A DNA stretch of 45,512 nucleotides from Chloroflexota bacterium. GTDB taxonomy: Bacteria; Chloroflexota; UBA6077; FW602-bin22; JACPRP01. A model generated the notes under the pieces. The model saw nothing but the letters and a program-made list of their open reading frames with translations, made no database searches and was not told where the DNA came from. Position numbers and translations under genes: made by a program. This document shows positions 8,273-16,519 of the stretch, one piece after another (the stretch's first letter is position 1; each line of letters begins with the position of its first letter). Where the stretch lies: positions 1-45,512 of the forward strand of contig JAMCWX010000062.1 of NCBI GenBank assembly GCA_023480885.1, read 5' to 3'.

Positions 8273-9271
8273 CTACCCCACCAGAAGCTCGCGGCAGGTT
8301 TCGTGAAACTGAGGCAGCACGTTTTTGTAGTCTCCGACTACGCCGAGGTGCGCACGCTCGAAGATAGGGGCTTCGGAATCTTTGTTAATGGCCACGATTG
8401 TCTTGGCCCGTGAGCAGCCGGCCATGTGCTGCACCGACCCTGAGATGCCCACCGCAATGTAGAGTCGTGGACTGACGATCTTCCCAGTTATGCCTACTTG
8501 CATATCGCTGGGGACCCATCCAGCGTCTACCGCCGCGCGACTCGCCCCCACCGCGCCGTTTAGCGAGCGCGCGAGTTCTTCCAGAAGCTTAAATCCCTCG
8601 GGGCCGCCAATGCCGCGTCCTCCGCTCACGACTACCTCGGCATCCTCCAGCTTGATACCGGTGTAGGTGTGCATAATCCGATCGAGCACCTTGGCCCTGG
8701 AGGCCAGGGTGCCCAATCCAAGATCGAGCTTTACCACGTCGCCCGACCGACCGGCGTCGCGTTCGAGCGGCTCCTGGGTCTTCGGGCGAACGGTGACCAC
8801 TTCAGGCTGACTTTTCGAGGCCAACATAGCCATCACGTTTCCGCCGTAGGCTGGCTTGATGGCGACAAGAGCGCCGGTCGAGTTGTCTATTTGCAGATCG
8901 ACACAGTCCGGGGCAAGGCCAGTGCGTAGCCTGAAGGCCAACCTGGGAGCCAGGTCTCGCCCGGTGGAGTTGTGTCCGATCAAGAGGATTCGTGGGGTAA
9001 GCTGCTGGCACACCTTTTCCAGAACTGACAGATAAGCGTCTCCTGTATATCGGCCGAGGGATGGATCGTCGACCGTGTAGACTGTGTTGGCTCCGAAGGC
9101 AATGAGTTCGGCCTCCACTCCAGACAGTCCAGCCCCGACAGCTAGCGCTGACACCTTTTCCCCAGCGATATCGGCGATTCTTCGGCCAGCCCCAAGAAGC
9201 TCGGTCGTGAGTCCAGTAATCTTGCCGTTGGGTGCCTCGGCGAGGATCATAATTCCTGAGTTGTCACTCAT
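8273..9271 (-). CDS. etfA: Electron transfer flavoprotein, alpha subunit
   Basis: 332 residues, the usual EtfA length. The N-terminal domain begins [19 protein letters not shown]. The C-terminal FAD domain shows [66 protein letters not shown] and [10 protein letters not shown], all hallmarks of the FAD-binding half. The ATG at 9271 has AGGAGA seven bases upstream. It sits between etfB (56-base gap) and the membrane oxidoreductase (6-base gap), so the three form one electron-transfer unit. Electrons would come from the acyl-CoA dehydrogenase at 5039 and other dehydrogenases elsewhere in the genome. Confidence 0.96.
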   Translation of the reverse strand: MSDNSGIMILAEAPNGKITGLTTELLGAGRRIADIAGEKVSALAVGAGLSGVEAELIAFGANTVYTVDDPSLGRYTGDAYLSVLEKVCQQLTPRILLIGHNSTGRDLAPRLAFRLRTGLAPDCVDLQIDNSTGALVAIKPAYGGNVMAMLASKSQPEVVTVRPKTQEPLERDAGRSGDVVKLDLGLGTLASRAKVLDRIMHTYTGIKLEDAEVVVSGGRGIGGPEGFKLLEELARSLNGAVGASRAAVDAGWVPSDMQVGITGKIVSPRLYIAVGISGSVQHMAGCSRAKTIVAINKDSEAPIFERAHLGVVGDYKNVLPQFHETCRELLVG

Positions 9272-9327
9272 TGTCTAATCTCCTGCAACTCGATCAAGTT
9301 GGCGATGAGGAAAACCGATCGCATCGG

Positions 9328-10125
9328 TTAGATTACCTTCCGGCTGCGGAGCGCCTGGGCAAGGTTGGCCGCTGCTTCCTGGGCGCTGTCGCCGCCGATC
9401 ACTTCGCACTGAGTCTGCGAGACGGGAATGAATTGTTTGCGCAAGATGGAGCGATTTGCCAGGTCATCTAACTCCACGGCGTCGGCTCCGATGTCTGACG
9501 CGCTCCAGATGGTCACTGGCTTCTCTGAGGCGGACATAATGTCCATGACACTGGCGTAGCGCAAGGTGTAGAGTTCGCTGGTCATCGTGAGGAGCGCGGG
9601 CAAGGGAAGTTCCAGCACTTCGATCCCGTCCTCGATCACGCGCTCGGCGTTCAGTTTGTCGCCCACGACCTCGATCTTCCTGATGACTGTCGCGCTAGGC
9701 AAGCCCAGGGACTCGGCAATGACCGAACCGACGACACCCGCATCGGTATCGGAAGCCTGACGTCCGCACACGATGAGATCGTATTCGCCGATCTTGGCTA
9801 TGGCTTTGGAAAGGGCATACGCCGTGGCAAAGGCATCGCCGTTCTGGAACATATCGTCCACGACGAGGTACGCTTCGTCGGCTCCTGTTGCCATCGCCTC
9901 GTGTAGAAAGCTGTCGTCAGGTTCGGTGCCGAGGCAGACGAGGGAAACCTTGCCGCCGTGAGCATCTCGCAACTGGAGCGCGGCTTCGACGGCGCTTTCG
10001 TCATACGGACTCAGAACGCTTGAGACGGTTGGAGAAACCATAACCCTATCGTCCGGGCCGATGCGAAAGGCTCCCGCCGGGGCCTCGGGGTCAGGGACTT
10101 GCTTCACCGTTGCAATTATGTTCAT
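9328..10125 (-). CDS. etfB: Electron transfer flavoprotein, beta subunit
   Basis: About 265 residues. It opens with NIIATVKQVPDPEAPAG and shows LSPYDESAVEAALQLRD, ATGADEAYLVVDD, DLIVCGRQASDTDAGVVG and LPALLTMTSELYTLRYAS, typical of EtfB. I chose the ATG at 10125 because GAGGTGG lies about five bases upstream; the in-frame GTG two codons earlier (10131) would overlap that site. It pairs with etfA. Whether this ETF bifurcates cannot be decided by eye, but the FadF-like partner in the operon argues for plain transfer to quinone. Confidence 0.95.
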   Translation of the reverse strand: MNIIATVKQVPDPEAPAGAFRIGPDDRVMVSPTVSSVLSPYDESAVEAALQLRDAHGGKVSLVCLGTEPDDSFLHEAMATGADEAYLVVDDMFQNGDAFATAYALSKAIAKIGEYDLIVCGRQASDTDAGVVGSVIAESLGLPSATVIRKIEVVGDKLNAERVIEDGIEVLELPLPALLTMTSELYTLRYASVMDIMSASEKPVTIWSASDIGADAVELDDLANRSILRKQFIPVSQTQCEVIGGDSAQEAAANLAQALRSRKVI

Positions 10126-10143
10126 TTCCACCTCGCAAGATAT

Positions 10144-10245
10144 TCAGATTCGCACTCTAATTCGACAGCCGACGAAGATGGGCTGTCCTGTGATGTAGTC
10201 GGTCTCGTCTGAAGCAAGGAAGACGCAGACTCTCCACGAATACCC
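10144..10245 (-). pseudogene. Relic of a short-chain dehydrogenase/reductase C-terminus
   Basis: Between the epimerase and etfB genes, one minus-strand frame encodes VFLASDETDYITGQPIFV within an open stretch of about 33 codons, bounded by a TAG upstream and a TGA downstream. That string matches the C-terminal signature of FabG-like dehydrogenases (FLASDEA-YITGQ-x3-VDGG). There is no start, no Rossmann motif and no catalytic Tyr-x3-Lys nearby. I read it as the remnant of a deleted SDR gene, perhaps once a hydroxyacyl-CoA dehydrogenase of this operon. Confidence 0.6.
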
Positions 10246-10266
10246 CTACGAGATGGCATCGCTCGA

Positions 10267-10674
10267 TCAATCCCCGTGGTCGCAAACCTCGGTGAGGACG
10301 CCGCACATCTCCCTGGGGTGATTGATAAAAGCAAACCGCTGGCCCATTATGCTCCGTGGTTTCTTGTCGATGGTATTGTAGCCACTTTGATTGAGCTCGT
10401 CCAGGCATTCTTGCACGTCGTCCACCCGATAAGAGAGGAGGAAAACACCTTCTCCCTTCTTCTCGATGAACTTAGCCACCTCGCCGTCAGGAGAGGTGGA
10501 TTCCATCAATTCCAGGGCGACGTCGCCCAGATAGTAGCGGGCCACTTTTATCTTTTCGCTTTCGGCGACGTAGAGGATATCGGGCACCAGCCCCAGTATC
10601 TCTTCGTAGGGCTTGCGAGCCTCCTCCAGGTTCTTGACCGCGATGCAGATGTGGTCGAACTTGCGAACCTTCAA
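10267..10674 (-). CDS. mce: Methylmalonyl-CoA epimerase (VOC fold)
   Basis: Interconverts (S)- and (R)-methylmalonyl-CoA. 135 residues, the family length. The glyoxalase/VOC pattern is clear: FDHICIAVKNLEEA with the first metal His, RYYLGDVALELMESTSP with a metal Glu, GVFLLSYRVDDV with a typical central segment, and CGVLTEVCD with the last metal Glu. The start appears to be TTG at 10674, with AAAGGAG 12 bases upstream and GGAG nearer. It lies 14 bases downstream of the molybdoenzyme large-subunit gene in the same operon. With the carboxyltransferase (14865) and mutase (16854) it completes the propionyl-CoA to succinyl-CoA route except for the biotin carboxylase. Confidence 0.92.
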   Translation of the reverse strand: MKVRKFDHICIAVKNLEEARKPYEEILGLVPDILYVAESEKIKVARYYLGDVALELMESTSPDGEVAKFIEKKGEGVFLLSYRVDDVQECLDELNQSGYNTIDKKPRSIMGQRFAFINHPREMCGVLTEVCDHGD

Positions 10675-10688
10675 TCTCCACTGCTCCT

Positions 10689-12980
10689 TTACGACTTAGC
10701 TTCAGACTGTTTCTCTTTCTCCTCCAACAGGCGGAGCACAACTTCAGGGGTAATCGGCAGCTGTTTGGGCGTAACGCCAATGGCGTTTTGCACGGCGTTG
10801 GCCACCGCTCCCACCATCGCCACAGAAATGGATAGGCCGCCCTCCTTGGCTCCGAACGGACCAAACGGGTCGTTGGAGGTCACGATGATGGGATCGATGT
10901 TCGGCACGTCTGTGGAGAGTGGGAACCAGTAGTCAAGGAAATTGGCGTTTAGATTCTGGCCGTTGGCGGTCCACGCGTGTTTCTCCAGGAGTGTGCCTTC
11001 CGGACCAGCTTCCAGCGCTGAGCGCTGGATTTGTTGCTCGACGGCCAGAGGGTTGATGGGATAGCCGCAGTCGTGTGCCGCCACCATATTGAGCAGCTTC
11101 ACTCTGCCGGTTTCTCGATCGACCTCCACCTCGGCCACGGCGGTGCCGAAAGAAAATGCCGAGGCCACTTGACCGCGCGGGTTCTTGACCCACTCTCTCT
11201 TGGCATCGGCGCTTGGCCAACGATCACCGCGCCCGAGGATCGCGTGATCCCGGGAGAGGGCCGTCCTGGCCACCTTGGCGATATCGAGAAATCTGTCTGG
11301 GGATCCTTTAGCGTAAATGCGGCCATCTCGGGCGACGAGATCTTTGGGGTTGGCCTCCAGCATTTCGGCGGCTACCTGAAGAAGCTGATTCTTAGCATCG
11401 GCTGCAGCGGCCTTGACGGCACCGCCAGACATGACGGTGGAAGCCTGGGAGTAGGCCCCCTGATCGGCAGGTGTCATACTGGTATCGGCGGTTACCACTT
11501 TGATCTTGTCTACCGAGAGTCCCAGCTCCTCGGCGGCGATTTGAGCGATCATACTGTCGTTGCCCTGCCCGTTGTCCACAACGCCGGAGATGACAGTAGC
11601 GTCGCCATCCTCGTTAAATCTTACGAAAGCGCCCGATCCGCCACGGATTCCCATAGGGAATCCGCTTATGACCGATCCGACGCCCATACCTATACCACGA
11701 CCAGGGGGCAGGGCGCCTCGTTTCTCTTTCCAACCGGCCTTTTCCGCGGCCTTGATCATAGTCTCGACCTCGGCGCACGAGGTAATGACCGTCTTGGTGG
11801 GTGTGACGTAGCCCTCATAGACGGCGTTCTTGATCCTGAGTTCGAGGGGATCCATCCCCAGTTTCTCGGCCAGAACGTCGAGCTGCAGCTCCAGGCCCCC
11901 GTACGCAGTGCGCGGGTGATGCGGATACATCCCTCTTGGCGGCTTATTGGTGTAAGCCCTGATGGCCTCGTAGCGGAAATTGGCGAACTTGTAAGCTTCT
12001 TCGATCATGATATAAGCCACAGAGGCGGCGATTGGCCCAGTGCTAGCGTAGGCGCCACCATCCATTATGACTTTCATATCGACGGCGGTGATCCTGCCCT
12101 CTCTATCGACGCCTACTCTGGAGTGCGTAGTCGCCGCGTGCACCTGTCGCACGCAGTTGAAGTTCTCCTCGCGGGTGTATACTAGCTTCACCGGGCGGCG
12201 GGCCTTTCTGGAAAGCAGGGCAGCCATGAAATCCGCGGGCGAAACCTCGGATCTACCTCCACCGTGTCCGCCGATTGTGATCTTGCGGACGCGCACCTCA
12301 GAGGTGGGTATGCCCAGGGCGTTGCTGAGAGGTCTGGCTTTCATGTGCGGGCCCGCGTTAGGGCACCAAATGTCGAGGCCCGTGCTATCGAAGTTGGCGA
12401 GAACGGCATAGGGCTCCAACTGGCAGTAATTCTCTTCGGGGGACGAGAAGCGATCCTCTTGAACGAGATAAGACTCCTCAAGCGCGCGGTCGACTTCCCC
12501 CTCGTCCACGAAAATGCGCACGCTGATGTTGCCGGGCTTATCCTGGTGAATCTGGGGAGCGCCTTCCAAAAGAGCCTCTTCGGCATCGAGAACCCATGGC
12601 AAAGGCTCGAAGTCGACCTGGATCAAGTCCAGGGCCTCCCGAGCGATGTCTTCGTCTATGGCAGCTACGGCGGCCACTTCTTCGCCGAAATAGCGCACCT
12701 TGTCGCTGGGAAGCAGTTGCATATCTCTGGTGTAGGCGAAGACGCCCCACTTGTACGGAATTGCATCCTTGCCAGTAATGATTGCCCTGACCCCGGGCAG
12801 CCTCTCCGCCTTGCTAGTGTCGATATTCAGAATCTTCGCGTGGGCGTAGGGACTACGAAGGACCTTGGCGTAAAGCATCCCCGGCAGAGACAGATCGGCG
12901 GAGTACTTGGCTTCTCCTGTGACCCTGGGGACCGAATCGGTTCGGGGGATACGCTTGCCGACAACCGAATACTCTGACAT
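10689..12980 (-). CDS. Xanthine dehydrogenase-family molybdopterin subunit, 4-hydroxybenzoyl-CoA reductase-like operon (divergent Mo site)
   Basis: Large subunit, 763 residues, binding the molybdenum cofactor. The true start is ATG at 12980 (MSEYSVVGKRIPR, with AAAAGGGG upstream); the open frame extending to 13361 overlaps the small-subunit gene and is not family-like. Recognisable parts are VTGEAKYSADLSLPGMLYAK, LRSPYAHAKI, RFSSPEENYCQLEP, GVVDNGQGNDSMIAQIAAEE and the C-terminal Glu loop FGPFGAKEGGLS. Two Mo-site loops deviate: GGHGGGRSEV replaces the usual GGGFGxK, and PRGMYPHHPRTAYGGLE replaces the usual RGFGxPQ. It forms a trimeric enzyme with the next two genes. Their Fe-S content points to a benzoyl-CoA-reductase-like dehydroxylase, but the changed loops make the substrate uncertain. 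Confidence 0.87.
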   Translation of the reverse strand: MSEYSVVGKRIPRTDSVPRVTGEAKYSADLSLPGMLYAKVLRSPYAHAKILNIDTSKAERLPGVRAIITGKDAIPYKWGVFAYTRDMQLLPSDKVRYFGEEVAAVAAIDEDIAREALDLIQVDFEPLPWVLDAEEALLEGAPQIHQDKPGNISVRIFVDEGEVDRALEESYLVQEDRFSSPEENYCQLEPYAVLANFDSTGLDIWCPNAGPHMKARPLSNALGIPTSEVRVRKITIGGHGGGRSEVSPADFMAALLSRKARRPVKLVYTREENFNCVRQVHAATTHSRVGVDREGRITAVDMKVIMDGGAYASTGPIAASVAYIMIEEAYKFANFRYEAIRAYTNKPPRGMYPHHPRTAYGGLELQLDVLAEKLGMDPLELRIKNAVYEGYVTPTKTVITSCAEVETMIKAAEKAGWKEKRGALPPGRGIGMGVGSVISGFPMGIRGGSGAFVRFNEDGDATVISGVVDNGQGNDSMIAQIAAEELGLSVDKIKVVTADTSMTPADQGAYSQASTVMSGGAVKAAAADAKNQLLQVAAEMLEANPKDLVARDGRIYAKGSPDRFLDIAKVARTALSRDHAILGRGDRWPSADAKREWVKNPRGQVASAFSFGTAVAEVEVDRETGRVKLLNMVAAHDCGYPINPLAVEQQIQRSALEAGPEGTLLEKHAWTANGQNLNANFLDYWFPLSTDVPNIDPIIVTSNDPFGPFGAKEGGLSISVAMVGAVANAVQNAIGVTPKQLPITPEVVLRLLEEKEKQSEAKS

Positions 12981-13000
12981 TATAAACGCCCCTTTTCGTT

Positions 13001-13477
13001 CTATGATGATACTGGCTGGCCGGAGAGGGCCATGATCGATTCGACTATCTTGGTGTAGCCTGTGCAGCGGCAGAGATTGCCGGATATGGCCTGGCGCACT
13101 ACCGATTCTGTGGGAGAAGGTTGCTTGTCCAAGAGCGCCTTGGCGGAAAGTATCATCCCAGGGGTGCAGAACCCGCACTGTACGCCGCCATGGTTGACGA
13201 TGGCTTGCTGCACTGGATGCAGGCGTTCTCCATCGGCTAGCCCCTCTATGGTGACTATCTCGTGTCCTTGCACTTCTGCCGCTAGAAGCAGGCAGGAGCG
13301 TACGGCGGCTCCGTCGAGCAGAACCGTGCACGTTCCACAAGTTCCATCCTCGCAGCCACACTTGGTTCCAGTCAGGTTCAGATCGTCCCTGATCACCTCC
13401 AAGAGGGTCTTGTGAGGAGGTATTTCGAGGTTTTCCTCTCGCCCGTTGACATTCAGGGAAACCGGAATTTTATTCAT
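13001..13477 (-). CDS. Xanthine dehydrogenase-family [2Fe-2S] subunit, system 1
   Basis: Small subunit carrying two [2Fe-2S] clusters between the Mo site and the FAD/Fe-S subunit. 158 residues. The plant-ferredoxin type cluster is GTKCGCEDGTCGTCTVLLDG with the fourth Cys in AVRSCLLLA. The second cluster is CGFCTPGM plus NLCRCTGYTKIVE. The ATG at 13477 follows AAAGGAGA. It lies 20 bases upstream of the large-subunit start and 99 bases downstream of the medium-subunit stop. All eight cluster Cys are present, so it should be functional. Confidence 0.95.
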   Translation of the reverse strand: MNKIPVSLNVNGREENLEIPPHKTLLEVIRDDLNLTGTKCGCEDGTCGTCTVLLDGAAVRSCLLLAAEVQGHEIVTIEGLADGERLHPVQQAIVNHGGVQCGFCTPGMILSAKALLDKQPSPTESVVRQAISGNLCRCTGYTKIVESIMALSGQPVSS

Positions 13478-13576
13478 GATTCTCCTTTCCTGCGAAAAGG
13501 ATCTCGATTCCAGAGCGGGTGTTCGACTTTCCTTCGGGTCTTGCCAAAGGCAGGTGCGAAGACGAAAGGAACACCT

Positions 13577-14569
13577 TTATCCGTTGCCAGATACAGCCCG
13601 GCCAATTGCTCGCTTGACGAGCACTCTAACCATCTTCCTTCGATAGCTGGCGTCGACGGCTAGATTGGCAACAGGGCGAGCGCGATCGTACGCTTTTTGG
13701 GCCACGCTTTCCAACAGAGAGTCGGTGAGCTTCTGCCCCACCAGGAGTTCGGTGGCCTCGGGCACCTCCAAGGGGGAGGGCGCAACTGCTCCTAGAACCA
13801 GCCTGGCCTGGTCGATGGCACCGTTTGCGTTGGTCTTAATTGACACCGCCACTCCCGCTAGTGGAAAGTCCATGCCCTCTCGCACGCGCAGCTTCTCGTA
13901 GCCTCCCCAAGTGTTGCCTGACGAAGGCGGGATTTGCACCTCCGCCAGGATGTCGCCGGGCTCCAGGACGTTGGGCTTTTCGCCATTTCCTGTGTAGAAC
14001 TGGGTTAGCGGGATCACTTTTTCTCCGCTGACACCGACTATCCTCACGCGGGCTCCCAACGCCACGAGGGCCGGCGCAAGATCGCCCTGGTACACCGCCA
14101 GGCAGCGCCGGCCTTTGTCGATGGCGTGGCAGACATCTCCTCCCAGTTTGAAGCAGTCAGGTCGGGCTTTCCTCCAGAACTCCGACTGGTTATAGAAGAT
14201 GCATCTGGTGTCGAGGCAGAGGTTTCCCCCGACTGTAGCGACGTGGCGGATTGGAGGAACGCCGACGAATCGAGCGGCCTGACCCAGAACGGCGTATCCG
14301 TTGGCCACGAGGGGCGAGTTTTCCAAGGCTTCGAGAGTGGTCATTGCGCCGATGACCAGGCCGCCATCGCTGGCCTCGCGTATGTAACTTAGCTCACTCA
14401 AAGCCTTCGTGGATATCACGGCGCTTGGAGTATGCAGTCTGGAGCGCAGGGCGACCATGAATGCCGTACCTCCAGCTAGAACGGATACCTTTCCGTTGCC
14501 CTCTCTCAGAATGGAGCAGGCTTCTTGCAGCGACCGCGGCTGCAAGAAGTCGAACCTGGGTAGTTGCAT
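13577..14569 (-). CDS. FAD-binding medium subunit with extra [4Fe-4S] loop, 4-hydroxybenzoyl-CoA reductase beta-like
   Basis: First gene of the operon, 330 residues. FAD-binding motifs are VLAGGTAFMVALR and the pair VGVPPIRHVATVGGNLC. Directly after GGNLC is an insertion of about 40 residues with Cys in LCLDTRC, RPDC, GDVC and RRC, with YNQSEFWRKA between. Ordinary xanthine dehydrogenase medium subunits lack this, whereas 4-hydroxybenzoyl-CoA reductase beta subunits carry such a Cys loop binding a [4Fe-4S] cluster. That is the best hint to function: low-potential electrons and a CoA-bound aromatic or similar substrate. The ATG at 14569 has GGAGGA six bases upstream. The TetR operator and promoter are at 14608-14655. 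Confidence 0.92.
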   Translation of the reverse strand: MQLPRFDFLQPRSLQEACSILREGNGKVSVLAGGTAFMVALRSRLHTPSAVISTKALSELSYIREASDGGLVIGAMTTLEALENSPLVANGYAVLGQAARFVGVPPIRHVATVGGNLCLDTRCIFYNQSEFWRKARPDCFKLGGDVCHAIDKGRRCLAVYQGDLAPALVALGARVRIVGVSGEKVIPLTQFYTGNGEKPNVLEPGDILAEVQIPPSSGNTWGGYEKLRVREGMDFPLAGVAVSIKTNANGAIDQARLVLGAVAPSPLEVPEATELLVGQKLTDSLLESVAQKAYDRARPVANLAVDASYRRKMVRVLVKRAIGRAVSGNG

Positions 14570-14607
14570 ATCATTCCTCCCGCGCAGGACTCATATCAGA
14601 TGATTGC

Positions 14608-14655
14608 GCACCAAACGTTCGGTGCGATAATATCACGTGCCAGGTTGTTTGTCAA
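14608..14655 (-). promoter_or_regulatory. Promoter and TetR operator for the molybdoenzyme/ETF operon
   Basis: Reading on the minus strand: TTGACA (14650-14655), 17-base spacer, TATTAT (14627-14632), then after one base the palindrome whose plus-strand form is GCACCAAACGTTCGGTGC (14608-14625). The module is almost identical over nearly 50 bases to the one at 16520-16567 in the opposite orientation. Confidence 0.88.
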
Positions 14656-14712
14656 TAATATGGACGAAATGTGCATTCGTCTTTCGATCACGGGCGCAGG
14701 GGAAGCAACTCG

Positions 14713-14741
14713 TTGATTTGGGTGTTGTGGACTGCTATAAT
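14713..14741 (+). promoter_or_regulatory. Promoter for the carboxyltransferase gene
   Basis: TTGATT (14713-14718), 17-base spacer, TATAAT (14736-14741), 124 bases upstream of the ATG at 14865. No copy of the TetR palindrome lies at this promoter, although the divergent operator is about 90 bases away. Expression may therefore be less tightly tied to the regulon. Confidence 0.65.
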
Positions 14742-14864
14742 GCCGCCCAGGCGCCGCGATTGCCGAGGCGCTCTTGCTCGAGTCGGCGGTTTCCAACTTC
14801 ACCTGGAGAGGTATACCTGACATTGGTCTATGGTGACAATACTGGAATTCGGAGGTCGAAGGCA

Positions 14865-16427
14865 ATGGCTATTGAGAAGACGCACGAAAGCGAACTCGCG
14901 AGATTGCGGAGCCTGGAGCGCAAGGCGATTGATGGCGGAGGACCCAAGGCTATCGAAAGGGTCCACCAGCGTGGCAAACTTACCGCGCGCGAACGGATAA
15001 ACGCGCTGCTTGACCCCGGCAGCTTCGTCGAGATGTATATGCTGGCGGAATGTCAGAGCCACGACTTTGGAATGCAGGAGCGCAAGGTTCCTGGCGACGC
15101 TGTGGCGGTCGGCCACGGCATGATTGACGGCCGCCAGGTTTTCGTGTACTCGCAGGACGTAACTGTCCTCGGTGGCTCAGTCGGTTGGGTGCACGGAGAG
15201 AAGATCTGCCGGCTGATGGACGAGGCGCTGAAGGTTAAGGCCCCGATCATCGGCCTTCTCGATTCCGGAGGAGGGCGAATCAACGAGGGGGCTGGCGCGT
15301 CGGTACCCGTGGCAGGGATCTTCTTCCGCAATACCGCGGCTTCCGGCGTCGTTCCGCAGATATCGGCTATGTTGGGCACTTGCGCCGGCGTGGCCGTCTA
15401 TTCCCCTGCGCTAACGGATTTCATTTTTATGACCGAAGAGGGAAGCGAGATGGTGATCACCGGTCCAGGCGTTATCAAGCAGGTGACCGGCGAAGACATC
15501 TCTATCCAAGAACTGGGTGGGGCCAAGGTACATAGCCAGGTGACGGGAACGGCACACTTCGTGGCGAAGGATGACCTCGAATGCTTGCAGCAGATTCGTC
15601 GGCTGATGAGCTTTCTACCGTCGAACAACCTGGAGGCGCCACCGATTGTGGACACAGGGGATGATCCCAACCGCGTAGACGAGGAGCTCGCTGGTATAGT
15701 ACCGCCGAATCTGAAACAGGTGTTCGACATGCATAAGGTGATCCGACGGCTGGTGGACAACGGGGACTTTATGGAGGTGCTGCCGAAGTACGCGCGCAAC
15801 ATAATTGTTGGTTTTGCGCGTATCGGCGGGCAGACGGTGGGAATAGTGGCGAATCAGCCGATGGTGATGGCGGGAGCGCTGGATGTCAACGCGGCGGACA
15901 AAGCAGGGCGGTTCATTCGTTTTTGTGATGCATTCAACATAGCGTTGGTGAGTTTGGTGGACGTGCCTGGGTTTTTCCCTGGGGTTAAGCAGGAGCATTC
16001 GGGAATCATAAGGCACGGGGCGAAGATGTTGTACGCGTTTGCGGAGGCGACGGTGCCGAAGGTGACGCTGGTGTTGAGGAAGATGTATGGCGGGGCATTT
16101 ATGGCGATGAGTTGCATGGGGATGGGAGTGGACCAGATGCTGGCGTGGCCTATTGCGCAACTGGTGGTGATGAACACAGAGTCGGCGGTTAACATAATAT
16201 ATCGTAAGGAAATCAATGAAGCGGAGAATCCGGAGGAATTCAAGGCGGAGAAGATAGCGGAGTACGACTACAAGTTTTCGAACCCGTTCGATCCAGCGGG
16301 GAAGATGATAGTACACTCGGTGATCGATCCAAAGGAGACGCGGTCTCAGTTGATTTCGGCGTTGCGGATGTTGCGCAACAAGAAAGTAAATCGGCCGGAG
16401 CGTAAGCACGGGAATATCCCGTTCTAA
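14865..16427 (+). CDS. pccB: Acyl-CoA carboxyltransferase (propionyl-CoA carboxylase beta / methylmalonyl-CoA decarboxylase alpha type)
   Basis: Transfers a carboxyl group between biotin and propionyl-CoA, or the reverse. 520 residues. The ATG at 14865 has GGAGG nine bases upstream; the longer frame back to 14637 has no family sequence and runs into the operator. Typical motifs are GKLTARERINALLDPGSF, GGSVGWVHGEKICRLMDEA, GLLDSGGGRINEGA, VVPQISAMLGTCAGVAVYSP in the first half, and VDVPGFFPGVKQEHSGIIRHGAKML and KMYGGAFMAMSC in the second. No biotin carboxylase or biotin carrier gene is in the window, so carboxylase and Na+-pumping decarboxylase roles cannot be separated. The epimerase and mutase nearby favour the methylmalonyl-CoA route. 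Confidence 0.92.
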   Translation: MAIEKTHESELARLRSLERKAIDGGGPKAIERVHQRGKLTARERINALLDPGSFVEMYMLAECQSHDFGMQERKVPGDAVAVGHGMIDGRQVFVYSQDVTVLGGSVGWVHGEKICRLMDEALKVKAPIIGLLDSGGGRINEGAGASVPVAGIFFRNTAASGVVPQISAMLGTCAGVAVYSPALTDFIFMTEEGSEMVITGPGVIKQVTGEDISIQELGGAKVHSQVTGTAHFVAKDDLECLQQIRRLMSFLPSNNLEAPPIVDTGDDPNRVDEELAGIVPPNLKQVFDMHKVIRRLVDNGDFMEVLPKYARNIIVGFARIGGQTVGIVANQPMVMAGALDVNAADKAGRFIRFCDAFNIALVSLVDVPGFFPGVKQEHSGIIRHGAKMLYAFAEATVPKVTLVLRKMYGGAFMAMSCMGMGVDQMLAWPIAQLVVMNTESAVNIIYRKEINEAENPEEFKAEKIAEYDYKFSNPFDPAGKMIVHSVIDPKETRSQLISALRMLRNKKVNRPERKHGNIPF

Positions 16428-16431
16428 ATCG

Positions 16432-16472
16432 TTGGTGCAGGCGTCTTTTCACCGAAGGGACGCCTGCACCAA
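16432..16472 (+). terminator. Strong stem-loop after the carboxyltransferase gene
   Basis: TTGGTGCAGGCGTC (16432-16445) and GACGCCTGCACCAA (16459-16472) are perfect 14-bp arms around a 13-base loop, starting 5 bases after the stop. There is no T-run after the stem, so it may be a factor-assisted terminator or an RNA-stabilising hairpin rather than a classic intrinsic terminator. Confidence 0.55.
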
Positions 16473-16519
16473 TGCAAACCCCAATGTATCCCAACAAAGC
16501 AAGAGCAAACACAACCTTA

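Noticed and set aside
12981..13361. N-terminal extension of the system 1 molybdopterin subunit (890-residue reading)
   Set aside because: It overlaps the 2Fe-2S subunit gene, has no family similarity, and the ATG at 12980 has a proper ribosome-binding site and the family start.
14637..14864. 76-residue N-terminal extension of the carboxyltransferase
   Set aside because: It begins inside the TetR operator/promoter region and contains the promoter at 14713-14741; GGAGG stands before the ATG at 14865.
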